A stretch of 64,000 nucleotides of DNA from RYN-133 sp036497285. GTDB taxonomy: Bacteria; Actinomycetota; Actinomycetes; Mycobacteriales; Jatrophihabitantaceae. The notes under the pieces were generated by a model. The model was not told the origin of the DNA. It saw only the letters and a list, made by a program, of their open reading frames with translations, and did no database searches. Location of the stretch: assembly GCA_036497285.1 (NCBI GenBank), contig DASXJR010000001.1, forward strand, positions 1-64,000. Reading direction: 5' to 3'. The first letter of the stretch is position 1. The number at the start of each line of letters is the position of its first letter. This document shows, one piece after another, positions 39,921-46,733 of the stretch. The position numbers and the translations under genes were made by a program.

Positions 39921-41153
39921 TCAGGGGTTGCGCCCGCGCCGGCCCGTCCATACGACGTAGCTCATGACGGCGAGCACCACGGCGGCGAGCCCGGCGAGCG
40001 CGGCGAGCGCGCCGGGCGACTGCAGGTCGATGTAGTTGCGGTCCGCGAGCGGCGGCAGCGGCGCCGCGGTCGGGCTCGGCTCCGGCTTCGGAGACGGATG
40101 CGGTTTCGGCTTGGGCGTCGGGTGCGGTGTCGGGTGGGGCGACGGGGACGGCCGGCTTGTCGGACGGCTCGGTGGCGGGGCAACGGATCCGGGCTGCGAG
40201 CCGACGGGGGTTCCGGTGCCGCCGGTGAGGCCCTGCGCGCCGCCGGTGTTGCCGGGGTTGTTGTGCTTGACGCCGCCGTTGCCGGGCGTTCCGCCATTGC
40301 CTTTGCCATTGCCCTGATCGGACTTGCCGCCGCTGTTGCCGCCCTTGTTGCCGCCCTTGTTGCCGTTGCCGTTGTGCTGCCCGGGGTTCCGGTTGCCATG
40401 GCCGTTGTGTTGGCCGTTGTGTTGACCGTTGTTGCCGGCGGTGCCGTTGTTGTTGCCGCGGCCGTCGTCCTTGTTCTTTCCGGCGTCGGTGCCGCCCTTG
40501 TGACCGTTGGGCCGGCCGTTGTCACCGGTCGCAGTCCCCGTCACGGTTTTACCTGTCTTTTGCGCCTCCTGACGGGCGAGGTGCGCGATCCGCTTGAGCG
40601 TCTTCTCCTCATTGTGGGCCGCCTTGCGGGCGGCATGCGCGGCCTCGCGCTGCGCCTTGGCCTCGGCGCGAGCCTGCGCGCGGGCGGCATGCGCGGCCTC
40701 GCGCTGCGCCTTGGCCTCGGCGCGGGCCTGCGCGCGAGCGGCACGGGCCTGCGCGCGAGCGGCACGGGCCTGCGCGTGTTCCTGCTTCGCCGCTTGCTTG
40801 GCTGCCTGCTTGGCTGCCCGGCGGGCGGCCTGGGCGGCGTGCTTGTCGACGTTGCCGACCGGCGGGCCGCTGTGGTGGTTGCCGTGCCCGTTGTGGGCAG
40901 CGCCGTGGTGACCGCCAGTGCCGGCCTGCCCGCAGGCGTGACCGGCTGCATGACTGCCGTGCACATGGCCGTTGGCGTGGCCATGACCATGGCCATGTCC
41001 GTGGGTGGCGCTGTGGCCGTGGCCATGCCCGTGAGCGCCATGGTCCGGGTGGGCTGAAGCGGCAACGGCACCGGCCAACGAGACGGTCGCGAGCATGGCG
41101 ATCGAGCTGAGGCCAAGCCCCAGCCGCAGGGCGGCCTGACGCCGTCTGCTCAC
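39921..41153 (-). CDS. Secreted histidine-rich, repeat-rich cell-surface protein
   Basis: This 410-residue protein is built of low-complexity blocks. It has a signal peptide ending ASA (residues 1-34), then a His/Gly block with HGHGHGHS-type runs (35-100), and a charged Ala/Arg/Lys/Glu helix (about 101-200) containing a tandem copy of ARAQARAEAKAQREAAHA. An Asn/Gly/Lys block follows (about 205-300), then a Pro/Ser/Thr/Lys wall-spanning segment with PSPSPHPTPHPTPKPKP, and a C-terminal membrane helix ending WTGRRGRNP. The order is that of an actinobacterial wall-spanning, membrane-anchored surface protein without an LPXTG motif. The His block could bind Ni, Zn or Cu. No catalytic domain is visible. 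Confidence 0.8.
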   Translation of the reverse strand: MSRRRQAALRLGLGLSSIAMLATVSLAGAVAASAHPDHGAHGHGHGHSATHGHGHGHGHANGHVHGSHAAGHACGQAGTGGHHGAAHNGHGNHHSGPPVGNVDKHAAQAARRAAKQAAKQAAKQEHAQARAARAQARAARAQARAEAKAQREAAHAARAQARAEAKAQREAAHAARKAAHNEEKTLKRIAHLARQEAQKTGKTVTGTATGDNGRPNGHKGGTDAGKNKDDGRGNNNGTAGNNGQHNGQHNGHGNRNPGQHNGNGNKGGNKGGNSGGKSDQGNGKGNGGTPGNGGVKHNNPGNTGGAQGLTGGTGTPVGSQPGSVAPPPSRPTSRPSPSPHPTPHPTPKPKPHPSPKPEPSPTAAPLPPLADRNYIDLQSPGALAALAGLAAVVLAVMSYVVWTGRRGRNP

Positions 41154-41267
41154 GAAGATCCCACCTTGCTATGAAAATCGGCCGTTATCAGCACATTAGC
41201 TTGTTGTGAAGAAAAGCGCAGGCGCTAGTTGCCTAGTCCACGGAAATCGGCGAGTTCTGCCATGAGT

Positions 41268-41273
41268 TAGAGT
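41268..41273 (+). promoter_or_regulatory. Candidate -10 element for tRNA-Leu
   Basis: TAGAGT fits the actinobacterial TANNNT -10 consensus and sits 13 bases before the tRNA 5' end. No convincing -35 hexamer is seen at the right spacing, so this is tentative. Confidence 0.35.
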
Positions 41274-41286
41274 GGTCGCCGCACTC

Positions 41287-41371
41287 GTCCGGGTGGCGGA
41301 ATGGCAGACGCGCTAGCTTGAGGTGCTAGTGCCCTTTATCGGGCGTGGGGGTTCAAGTCCCCCCTCGGACA
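41287..41371 (+). tRNA. tRNA-Leu (anticodon GAG)
   Basis: All stems can be folded by eye. The acceptor GTCCGGG pairs with CTCGGAC (one G-T), the D-stem is GCG/CGC, and the anticodon stem is CTAGC/GCTAG around the loop TTGAGGT with anticodon GAG. A long variable arm typical of Leu follows, then the T-stem GGGGG/CCCCC with loop TTCAAGT. CCA is not encoded. The 3' end is repeated at 44087-44108, marking it as the integration target of a small element. Confidence 0.95.
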
Positions 41372-41383
41372 CACGGGCAACCA

Positions 41384-41416
41384 CGCTGGAGGCCCCGAAA
41401 TTCGGGGCCTCCAGCG
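41384..41416 (+). terminator. Hairpin downstream of tRNA-Leu
   Basis: This is a perfect inverted repeat with 16-base arms (CGCTGGAGGCCCCGAA and its complement) around one base, 12 bases after the tRNA. There is no T-run, as usual for actinobacterial terminators. A weaker related sequence, CCCCGGAAATTGGGG, follows at 41499-41513. Confidence 0.7.
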
Positions 41417-41481
41417 CGTTCGGGTGATCATCGTCCAAGTGCGGGGATGCCGCGGGGATGCCGTGACCGAGGATGGGCGAG

Positions 41482-41814
41482 TTAGATTTGCACAGAACCC
41501 CCGGAAATTGGGGCCTCCGTGTCCACGTGACAACCTTCCGAGGGGGGTTCTGGACCCCCTAAGGTGCGATCGGCTTGGACCAATCGCCACCGGGCGCGAG
41601 CGGAAGCAACTTCCGTGATCGAGCCGTCGTACGAGCCATACGCGCGGAGCGTGACGGTCGGGTAGCCGCCAAGCCATTCACCGACAGCCCTGTACTCGTT
41701 GGCTCGAAGCGCGCTGCGAAACTGGACGACCTCGCACCGGGGATCGAGGGGCGAAAGCGCATCAGCCGTGAGGGCTGAGGCGAGATCGCGTAGTCGCGGC
41801 TCGAACAGACTCAT
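41482..41814 (-). CDS. Short protein, probably truncated
   Basis: This 110-residue frame lies downstream of the HEPN gene on the same strand (28-base gap). Its first ~75 residues include CEVVQFRSALRANEYRAVGE then YPTVTLRAYGSYDGSITEVA. This resembles the N-terminal part of actinobacterial leucine-rich-repeat-type hypothetical proteins (the TLRAYGSYDGSI phrase). After that the sequence turns into unrelated residues near the element boundary, which suggests a gene cut short. It could also be an unrelated small gene of the cassette. Confidence 0.4.
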   Translation of the reverse strand: MSLFEPRLRDLASALTADALSPLDPRCEVVQFRSALRANEYRAVGEWLGGYPTVTLRAYGSYDGSITEVASARARWRLVQADRTLGGPEPPSEGCHVDTEAPISGGSVQI

Positions 41815-41842
41815 GCGTATCGATCATCTGTCGCGGTCGACG

Positions 41843-42424
41843 TCATCCGACCTGCCGCGTCCAGTCCTGTAGGTACATCCGCACCCTGGTGAGTTCGCGT
41901 TCGTCGAGCGTGTTGCTGTGCGCGATGATGTTTCTTGACGCTTCGAGTTCAGCCAGACGGTTGGTGATCCAGTTCTGATCGGGGAAGAGATCTTCAAAGA
42001 CCGCCCAGTTGTTTCGGATGATCGTCGTCAAATCTCCGAAGTCGGTGTAGTAGATCTCCTGAGCGCCGCGACGGATGTGCCAGCGGTTCGTACCCTCCTT
42101 CTGCTGCCTACTTTCCACCTTGTTTCGGAGATCAGTGCTCGCCCCGGTAGCCCACCAGTCCGCGCCCTTCGCCTCGGTCATGCGCTCGACCACCAGTTCG
42201 CGGACCGCATTTTCGAGGCAAAAGAACGCGAGGTAGGCGGGCAGCGCCTGGAGTGCTGCGCGTCGGATCTCGACTGAGAAGTCCTCCAACGGCATGACGC
42301 GTTGCACTACGCCAGGATCGTTCTCGGCTCGGACAGCGAGCCCGTCGGCTTCGAGGCTGTCGAGCAGATCCTCGATCGAGAGACCTTTGAAGAGCCACTC
42401 GCGGATCACCGACCGATCGTTCAA
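41843..42424 (-). CDS. Swt1-type HEPN domain protein (putative RNase)
   Basis: This is a 193-residue, mostly helical protein. The C-terminal half carries the HEPN ribonuclease signature R-x4-H as RNIIAH (Arg164, His169), preceded by a long helix (WITNRLAELEAS). The surrounding pattern, YYTDFGDLTTIIRNNWAVFEDLF, is typical of Swt1-type HEPN domains (established in HEPN superfamily surveys, recognised here by eye). HEPN proteins usually cut RNA in toxin, abortive-infection or other defence systems. Its start overlaps the DUF5343 stop (ATGA), so the two are co-translated. The N-terminal ~90 residues are helical without a named domain. Confidence 0.75.
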   Translation of the reverse strand: MNDRSVIREWLFKGLSIEDLLDSLEADGLAVRAENDPGVVQRVMPLEDFSVEIRRAALQALPAYLAFFCLENAVRELVVERMTEAKGADWWATGASTDLRNKVESRQQKEGTNRWHIRRGAQEIYYTDFGDLTTIIRNNWAVFEDLFPDQNWITNRLAELEASRNIIAHSNTLDERELTRVRMYLQDWTRQVG

Positions 42425-43047
42425 AGCAGCTCCTCACGCAATGCTCGGAAGATCGCGCGGTACACCGACACGTCGGATGTCGGCGGCAGATGCACATGGA
42501 TGTCGTGATGCAGGCTTACTGGCGACGCTGTGCCGTCCTGCTTGGCACCGTTGGTTCTCTGCTGGGCGGAGTTGTCTGTCTCCTCTTCGTCCAAGGCCTC
42601 CTCGTCTTGCCGCTCGACTGCAACTTGCGTCCAGTCTGCGTGCTCGGCGAACGCCTTGAAGGTGGACGCCATCTTTCGCGCGACGGCGTCGCCCTGCCCG
42701 GTGACCGTCTTGAACGTTTCCTTTAGTTCCGTTGCGGTCCGGGTGTGGGCACTTTGGTCGGCAAGGAAGATCGGCGCCCATCCCTCACGTAGTCCCTGCG
42801 CCAGAGCGCGACCACCCGTGGTCGCAGACTTGAACTCGTTGTACCGAGGGAGCGGCGTCCCATCTGGGTTGAGGAACCCAAGCTGCTTGAGCATCCGGGG
42901 GAACGAACGATCCTGGGAGGCCGTGAAGCCGAGCGTCGACTTCAGGAACTCGATCGTGAACTTCGGTGGAGTGCCCGCTCCCCTAATCTTCTGCAGGATT
43001 GCACTCACGTTGCCGACCGCAGCCATGTATGGCAGATCTGCCGCCAC
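42421..43047 (-). CDS. DUF5343 domain protein
   Basis: This is a 208-residue protein. The N-terminal ~135 residues form DUF5343 (LPYMAAVGNVSAILQKIRGA, LKSTLGFTASQDRSFPRMLK, GFLNPDGTPLPRYNEFK), a winged-helix-like domain of unknown function. An acidic linker (EEALDEEETDNS) leads to a short C-terminal motif, LHHDIHVHLPPTSDVSVYRA, which recurs at the end of DUF5343 proteins. GTG 43047 has GGGGAGG five to six bases upstream; an in-frame extension to 43371 over the XRE gene is spurious. The gene pairs with the HEPN gene and is likely its partner, as regulator, sensor or antitoxin (inference). Confidence 0.8.
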   Translation of the reverse strand: MAADLPYMAAVGNVSAILQKIRGAGTPPKFTIEFLKSTLGFTASQDRSFPRMLKQLGFLNPDGTPLPRYNEFKSATTGGRALAQGLREGWAPIFLADQSAHTRTATELKETFKTVTGQGDAVARKMASTFKAFAEHADWTQVAVERQDEEALDEEETDNSAQQRTNGAKQDGTASPVSLHHDIHVHLPPTSDVSVYRAIFRALREELL

Positions 43048-43121
43048 TCTTGCCTCCCCGTGTCCCGGTGCTGTCAAGATCAGATCACTCGTGTCAACGG
43101 GCAGCCGGCTTCCAACTGCAC

Positions 43122-43364
43122 TTACCGGAGCGGATCGGCGGGCATAAGATCGCGGACCGCAATGCCCAGCGCGGTTGCGATTTGCACAACCGCGTCGAGA
43201 CGAGGGGAGGTCTGCCCTAGCTCCGTTCGATAGATCAACTTCCGATCGACGCCTGCACGTTCGGCAAGCAACTCCTGACTGAAGCCGCGCTGCTCGCGAA
43301 GACGACGGAGGTTGTCGCCGAACGTGGCGCGCCACTGCTGGAGACGGGGGGTCAGCGCGGCCAC
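43122..43364 (-). CDS. XRE-family HTH repressor
   Basis: This 80-residue protein is a single HTH domain: LRRLREQRGFSQELLAERAG, VDRKLIYRTELGQTSPRLDA then a last helix. It probably represses the cassette from the two palindromes just upstream. An open frame reaches GTG 43388, but its first eight codons are the operator sequence itself, so I start at GTG 43364; no ribosome site is seen, and a leaderless start is possible. It lies 74 bases before the DUF5343 gene on the same strand and is divergent from the excisionase-like gene. Confidence 0.8.
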   Translation of the reverse strand: MAALTPRLQQWRATFGDNLRRLREQRGFSQELLAERAGVDRKLIYRTELGQTSPRLDAVVQIATALGIAVRDLMPADPLR

Positions 43365-43409
43365 GCACCAAAGATGGTGCAAGTTCACTGCACCATAAAT
43401 GGTGCAGTG
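43365..43409. promoter_or_regulatory. Tandem palindromic operators of the HEPN cassette
   Basis: Two inverted repeats share the half-site GCACCA. GCACCA-AAGA-TGGTGC spans 43365-43380. A longer perfect one with 11-base arms (CACTGCACCAT) around AA spans 43386-43409. Their centres are 25 bases apart, about two and a half turns. They lie between the divergent XRE and excisionase-like genes and so could control both directions. Leftward, a TTGACG -35-like hexamer lies just outside (43411-43416). Confidence 0.8.
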
Positions 43410-43437
43410 ATCGTCAAATCCTTGGAGGTGCTAGGGC

Positions 43438-43935
43438 GTGGCATACAGCGAAGGGCGGCGCGGCGACGACGCGGCCACACATCGCCGCGATGAGGACGGA
43501 TCCCTGCGGTTGCAGATACGACTGCCAAGCGATCTCGCTGACCTTGTCGAGCAGGTCGCCCCTGATAGATCCCTGCTCCCCTACGTCCGCGCTGTACTCC
43601 GTGATGCCGCCACCCGCGACGCCGGACGGACAGCCTGCGCCTCCGGCGAGGACGTTCGGAGAGGACAGGACCGCGCTGGACGAGCCGGCGATGGACGGGG
43701 CGGTTACCGAGCGGTGCGTCCTGCTCAACGCTTGTACACGGTGGAGCACGCCGCCGCGTCCTTGGGCATCTCAGCGCAGACCCTGTACCGCCAGATACGC
43801 GAGGGGCGAGTTGCGCACACCAAGCTAGGCCGACGAATCGGTTTGTCGGATGCGCAGATCGATGCCATCGCCAAGTCGGGCGAACGTAATCCCGTGCGGT
43901 CACCGCGTCCTTCGCGGCGGCGGACGAACCTCTAG
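43438..43935 (+). CDS. Excisionase-like HTH protein
   Basis: This is a 165-residue protein. The C-terminal half is a MerR/excisionase-type winged HTH (LYTVEHAAASLGISAQTLYR, QIREGRVAHTKLGRRIGLSD), as in Xis and helix_turn_helix_17 proteins. The N-terminal half has LRLQIRLPSDLADLVEQVAP, possibly a ribbon-helix-helix-like DNA-binding or coupling segment, then an Arg/Gly-rich linker. GTG 43438 has GGAGG about nine bases upstream. Sitting next to the right attachment site of the element, it probably binds the arm repeats there. There is no integrase beside it. Confidence 0.7.
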   Translation: MAYSEGRRGDDAATHRRDEDGSLRLQIRLPSDLADLVEQVAPDRSLLPYVRAVLRDAATRDAGRTACASGEDVRRGQDRAGRAGDGRGGYRAVRPAQRLYTVEHAAASLGISAQTLYRQIREGRVAHTKLGRRIGLSDAQIDAIAKSGERNPVRSPRPSRRRTNL

Positions 43936-43994
43936 TTCGCGCTTCCTCATCGTGATCAAATCGGGAATGCCGCGGCATCCCCGACGGAACCGCG

Positions 43995-44075
43995 GTGACC
44001 CTTCATGAACCTCTGTGACCCTTCGAATCTCAGCAAATACGGGGGTAAGTGCCTCTAGGCCAGTAAATACGGGGG
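43995..44075. repeat. Direct repeats next to the right attachment site
   Basis: GTGACCCTTC occurs at 43995-44004 and 44015-44024 (20-base period). CAGYAAATACGGGGG occurs at 44031-44045 and 44061-44075 (30-base period). The second ends 11 bases before the tRNA-like copy. Such paired repeats beside an att core are typical integrase or excisionase arm sites. Confidence 0.6.
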
Positions 44076-44086
44076 GTCGTCACACT

Positions 44087-44108
44087 GTTCAAGTCCCCCT
44101 CCGGACAC
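44087..44108. repeat. Right attachment site: copy of tRNA-Leu 3' end
   Basis: This sequence matches 41351-41372 (T-loop, T-stem and acceptor end of tRNA-Leu) at 20 of 22 bases. The only change is CT to TC at positions 14-15, which still pairs with the acceptor stem. A short hairpin-like CCCCCCGGATTATGGGG follows (44117-44133), as expected for the original tRNA terminator. Confidence 0.8.
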
Positions 44109-44982
44109 GCGACAAACCCCCCGGATTATGGGGCTTATAACGCTTTCAGTACGTCGCTCTGCGACCGGATGGGGTGGGACGTGTCCCACCCCATCTTGCC
44201 TTGCGGCCCGAACCCCCACGCCCTACGCGCGCGAAGGCCGGAAACCGGAGGTTTCTTGCGTTGCATCGGCACGAACGGCTCGTTTGGGTGGGACAGGGTG
44301 GGACACAGCGTCGAGCGCTACCTGCCCGTCCCCGAGGTTTGCTGGGCTCTAGTACGGATTCAGGGGTTGAGAGCCCCCGCGAGCTGGCGTGCGTGCGGAC
44401 TGCGCCCGCTGATCGGGGCGGCTCATCTCCGTGAGCATCGAGCAGGTCGAGGAAGAGGGGGTGACGGCGGCTATGCCGCGCATCGTCGAGCCCGGCAGGC
44501 GATCTCGGCCATGAAGCAGAGAAGCCGGCCACTAGGGCTTGGTCCGCGAGGCGACAGCTCATACGCTTTCCAGTCGTGCGATCGAATCGCCTGGGCCGCC
44601 CAAAGCCGCGTATTTGCTCGCGTGCCTGGGAGCGCACCGCGCTGCTGTCGCGATGTGCACGACCTCGGTGGCTACCACGCTGGCTACCGCGCCATGATCA
44701 CAAGCAGCTCCACGACTGCTCCTCGACGATCGCTCCGCGTGACCGGTGATCCAGCGGCAGTGATCAGATATCCGTCGTTATCGCGTACGTTGATCGCTCG
44801 ACCCGGCCGCACACAGATCGGTCGTTCTGCGCCGCTCGCTGTGCCCACGAGGGCGAGTTATCGGTCCAGATCGTCGTTCTGGTTCGCATCGCAGCAAGAT
44901 CAACGAAACCATCATCGCGCCCGCGGCATGCGGTGCACCCGGTCGGCCGGACGGGTCGATCACGCCTTGAACAAGTCGGCTC
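44109..44982. other. 872-bp stretch without a supported gene; perfect hairpin at 44168-44195
   Basis: Open frames here lack codon bias, ribosome sites and recognisable motifs, so I call no gene. The stretch contains a perfect inverted repeat at 44168-44195 with 13-base arms (GATGGGGTGGGAC) around GT, and a partial echo, GGGTGGGACAGGGTGGGAC, at 44286-44304. It may be eroded element or island DNA. No tRNA-like or integrase-like sequence was seen beyond the attachment copy at its left edge. Confidence 0.5.
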
Positions 44983-45399
44983 TCACGTCTCCTGTGGCGT
45001 AATAGCCCACATTTCATCGAACGAGATGGCGTCGTAGAAGGCCGTTGCATCGACGACTAGTCCTTCATGCAACGTGAAAATCCAGGCGTAGGTGTTCTCG
45101 TAAGGGGTTCCCGACACTGTCGTTCCTCCGCCATCCCATAAGACGATCACCGTCGGCCCGTCGGCGTAGATGGCCCGAATCTTCGTGGGCCGCATCGGGT
45201 TCGAGTCAATGAACCGTCTATTGAGCGGTCCCAGTACCTTCGCGGCGAAGTCGGCAGCGCTTTCGTAGCGCCCGGACGCGGCCGATCTGCCGAACACCTC
45301 CCATGTCATCTGGGGTGCGAAAATCCGGCCAACATCGCCGGTTCCGTTCATCCAATCTTCGAACGCATGTTTGACGATCAACGACGGGCTGTCGGCCAA
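44983..45399 (-). CDS. SnoaL/NTF2-like protein
   Basis: This 138-residue protein has the cone-shaped NTF2-like fold. The first helix (SLIVKHAFEDWMNGTGDVGRIFAP) is followed by TWEVFGRSAASGRYESAADF, VIVLWDGGGTTVSG, and YAWIFTLHEGLVVDATAFYDA. Relatives are cyclases, isomerases or ligand-binding proteins; the function here is unknown. The start is TTG 45399 with a strong GGGAG six bases upstream. It lies downstream of the lactonase-type propeller gene on the same strand (107-base gap) and may be co-transcribed. Confidence 0.8.
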   Translation of the reverse strand: MADSPSLIVKHAFEDWMNGTGDVGRIFAPQMTWEVFGRSAASGRYESAADFAAKVLGPLNRRFIDSNPMRPTKIRAIYADGPTVIVLWDGGGTTVSGTPYENTYAWIFTLHEGLVVDATAFYDAISFDEMWAITPQET

Positions 45400-45506
45400 T
45401 TGTCGTCTCCCTTTTCAGTGCAGTTGGACGTTTATTGCTGCTGGCTGGGCATGCGCCCTCCGTAGCGGTAGGCATGACCCAGAGGTAATTCATGTTCGCG
45501 ACCGCC

Positions 45507-46733
45507 TCAGAATCCGGTTACGCCCTGTGGGGTGTTGTACGGGATGGCGGCACTGGTAATCTCTTCAAGCCAACCGTCGGGCTGAATTGCGTAGCCGATA
45601 AGTTTTGAGGCGTTGGGATACATTTGATAGAGGTACGCGCCATCCGGCGTCATCCACATATCGTTAGGGCTCGTGCCGACAATCCCGCCAACCCCTCTGA
45701 ATGTCCCGTCGCCCGCGGGCTTTTCACACGCCGGGTCCTTAGCGATCGAGAGGATATTCCCTTCGAGGCGCCAACTCGTGACGTAGCCATAACCGGTCAT
45801 GGTTGCAAAGACGAGCCGATCGTTCGGAGTTATTGCCATCCAGCACAGTTCGGATGGCCTACCGATGCCGGTGTCAGCGCGCACGACAGGTCCGGTTGCA
45901 ATTTCGCCAGAAGCGTCAAGTGTGGCCAGGGACAGACCATCGGCAGTGGCGTATCCAATGACAAACCGGTCGGGACGGTTATGCAGGAAGAGCGGACACC
46001 ATGGCGAACTCGCTCCTGCGTCTTGGAACCGAGGTTCGCCTAGTGCGCCGGCGTCGTCGATGGGGAAGACCGCCAAGCCATCGGGGTCGGGCGCATTCGC
46101 AGCAATGGCGTGCTGCTGGCCATTTCTCGTCACCCAGAGGATGGGGCTACCGTCCGGATTTGTCGCAGGTAGCTCATCCATCGAGCAACCGACAAGGAGA
46201 AACTTCTCGTCCGGTGAGACGGTAAGCATCGTCGTAACGCGGCCCGGCTTGTCGGCCGGCACAGCTGAGTATCGCTCGGCACGAAGTGCTAGGGAGCCGT
46301 CCTGGTCGACCGAAAACAATCGGATATGGTCGGGTCCGAAGGTATGCAACACGTAGAGCGTCCTCGTCGAGGGCACGTACTCCAAAGATTTGGCTGTCCC
46401 GCTTTTCCCGGTAACCAGGTTTCCCGTTCGCTTGACATCCAAGAGGATGAGCTTTCCGTTTTCAGCAATCTCAAAGCTAGAGACCGAGTTGTCACCCCCG
46501 TTGACGGCAAGTAGCAAGCGCTTGTCTGGCGTCATGAGAACGCTATTTGCGCCCTCAACTATGAGTCCGGGCGGAGTCGCACGATAGTTGAATGAACCGG
46601 AACCCGCGCCTCCAGTGAGTACCCGATCGGCTTCGCTGATCGTCCCGTCGCTCGCCCGCGCAAAGTGGATGACAGCGTTTTGGATCGCACTCGTCTGGAC
46701 ATACAGATGCCCGCTCTGTGCTCCGTCCGGCAT
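45507..46733 (-). CDS. Lactonase-type seven-bladed beta-propeller protein
   Basis: This 408-residue protein belongs to the YVTN/6-phosphogluconolactonase-like (lactonase) propeller family. Blade repeats include NSVLMTPDKRLLLAVNGGDN, RTLYVLHTFGPDHIRLFSVD, LTVSPDEKFLLVGCSMDE and MWMTPDGAYLYQMYP. No signal peptide is seen, so it is probably cytoplasmic. ATG 46733 has AAGGAG six bases upstream; an in-frame extension to 47027 is not conserved. Base composition is less GC-rich than the first 40 kb. A role in hydrolysing a lactone or acting as a ligand-binding scaffold is possible. Confidence 0.8.
   Translation of the reverse strand: MPDGAQSGHLYVQTSAIQNAVIHFARASDGTISEADRVLTGGAGSGSFNYRATPPGLIVEGANSVLMTPDKRLLLAVNGGDNSVSSFEIAENGKLILLDVKRTGNLVTGKSGTAKSLEYVPSTRTLYVLHTFGPDHIRLFSVDQDGSLALRAERYSAVPADKPGRVTTMLTVSPDEKFLLVGCSMDELPATNPDGSPILWVTRNGQQHAIAANAPDPDGLAVFPIDDAGALGEPRFQDAGASSPWCPLFLHNRPDRFVIGYATADGLSLATLDASGEIATGPVVRADTGIGRPSELCWMAITPNDRLVFATMTGYGYVTSWRLEGNILSIAKDPACEKPAGDGTFRGVGGIVGTSPNDMWMTPDGAYLYQMYPNASKLIGYAIQPDGWLEEITSAAIPYNTPQGVTGF

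Larger units (their letters stand above)
41351..44108. mobile_element. Small integrative element in tRNA-Leu carrying a HEPN/DUF5343 cassette
   Basis: The element is bounded on the left by the tRNA-Leu 3' end (41351-41372) and on the right by a 22-base copy matching at 20 of 22 positions (44087-44108). It is about 2.7 kb and visibly less GC-rich than the flanks. It carries an excisionase-like gene, an XRE repressor gene, the DUF5343 and HEPN genes, and a truncated gene at the left end. A 13-base inverted repeat, GGGGATGCCGCGG, lies inside both ends (41443-41455 and, inverted, 43970-43982). No integrase is recognisable, so it is either mobilised in trans or a decayed remnant. Confidence 0.7.

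Noticed and set aside
41384..41416. Hairpin after tRNA-Leu as a transposon end
   Set aside because: Position 12 bases after the tRNA and the simple perfect stem fit a terminator better.
43385..43978. Leftward frame antisense to the excisionase-like gene
   Set aside because: The excisionase-like gene has a recognisable HTH and ribosome site; the antisense frame is Arg-rich with no motif.
44169..45002. 277-codon rightward frame in the region after the tRNA-Leu element
   Set aside because: No ribosome site, no third-position GC bias and no motif; it begins inside a perfect hairpin and overlaps the SnoaL-like gene.
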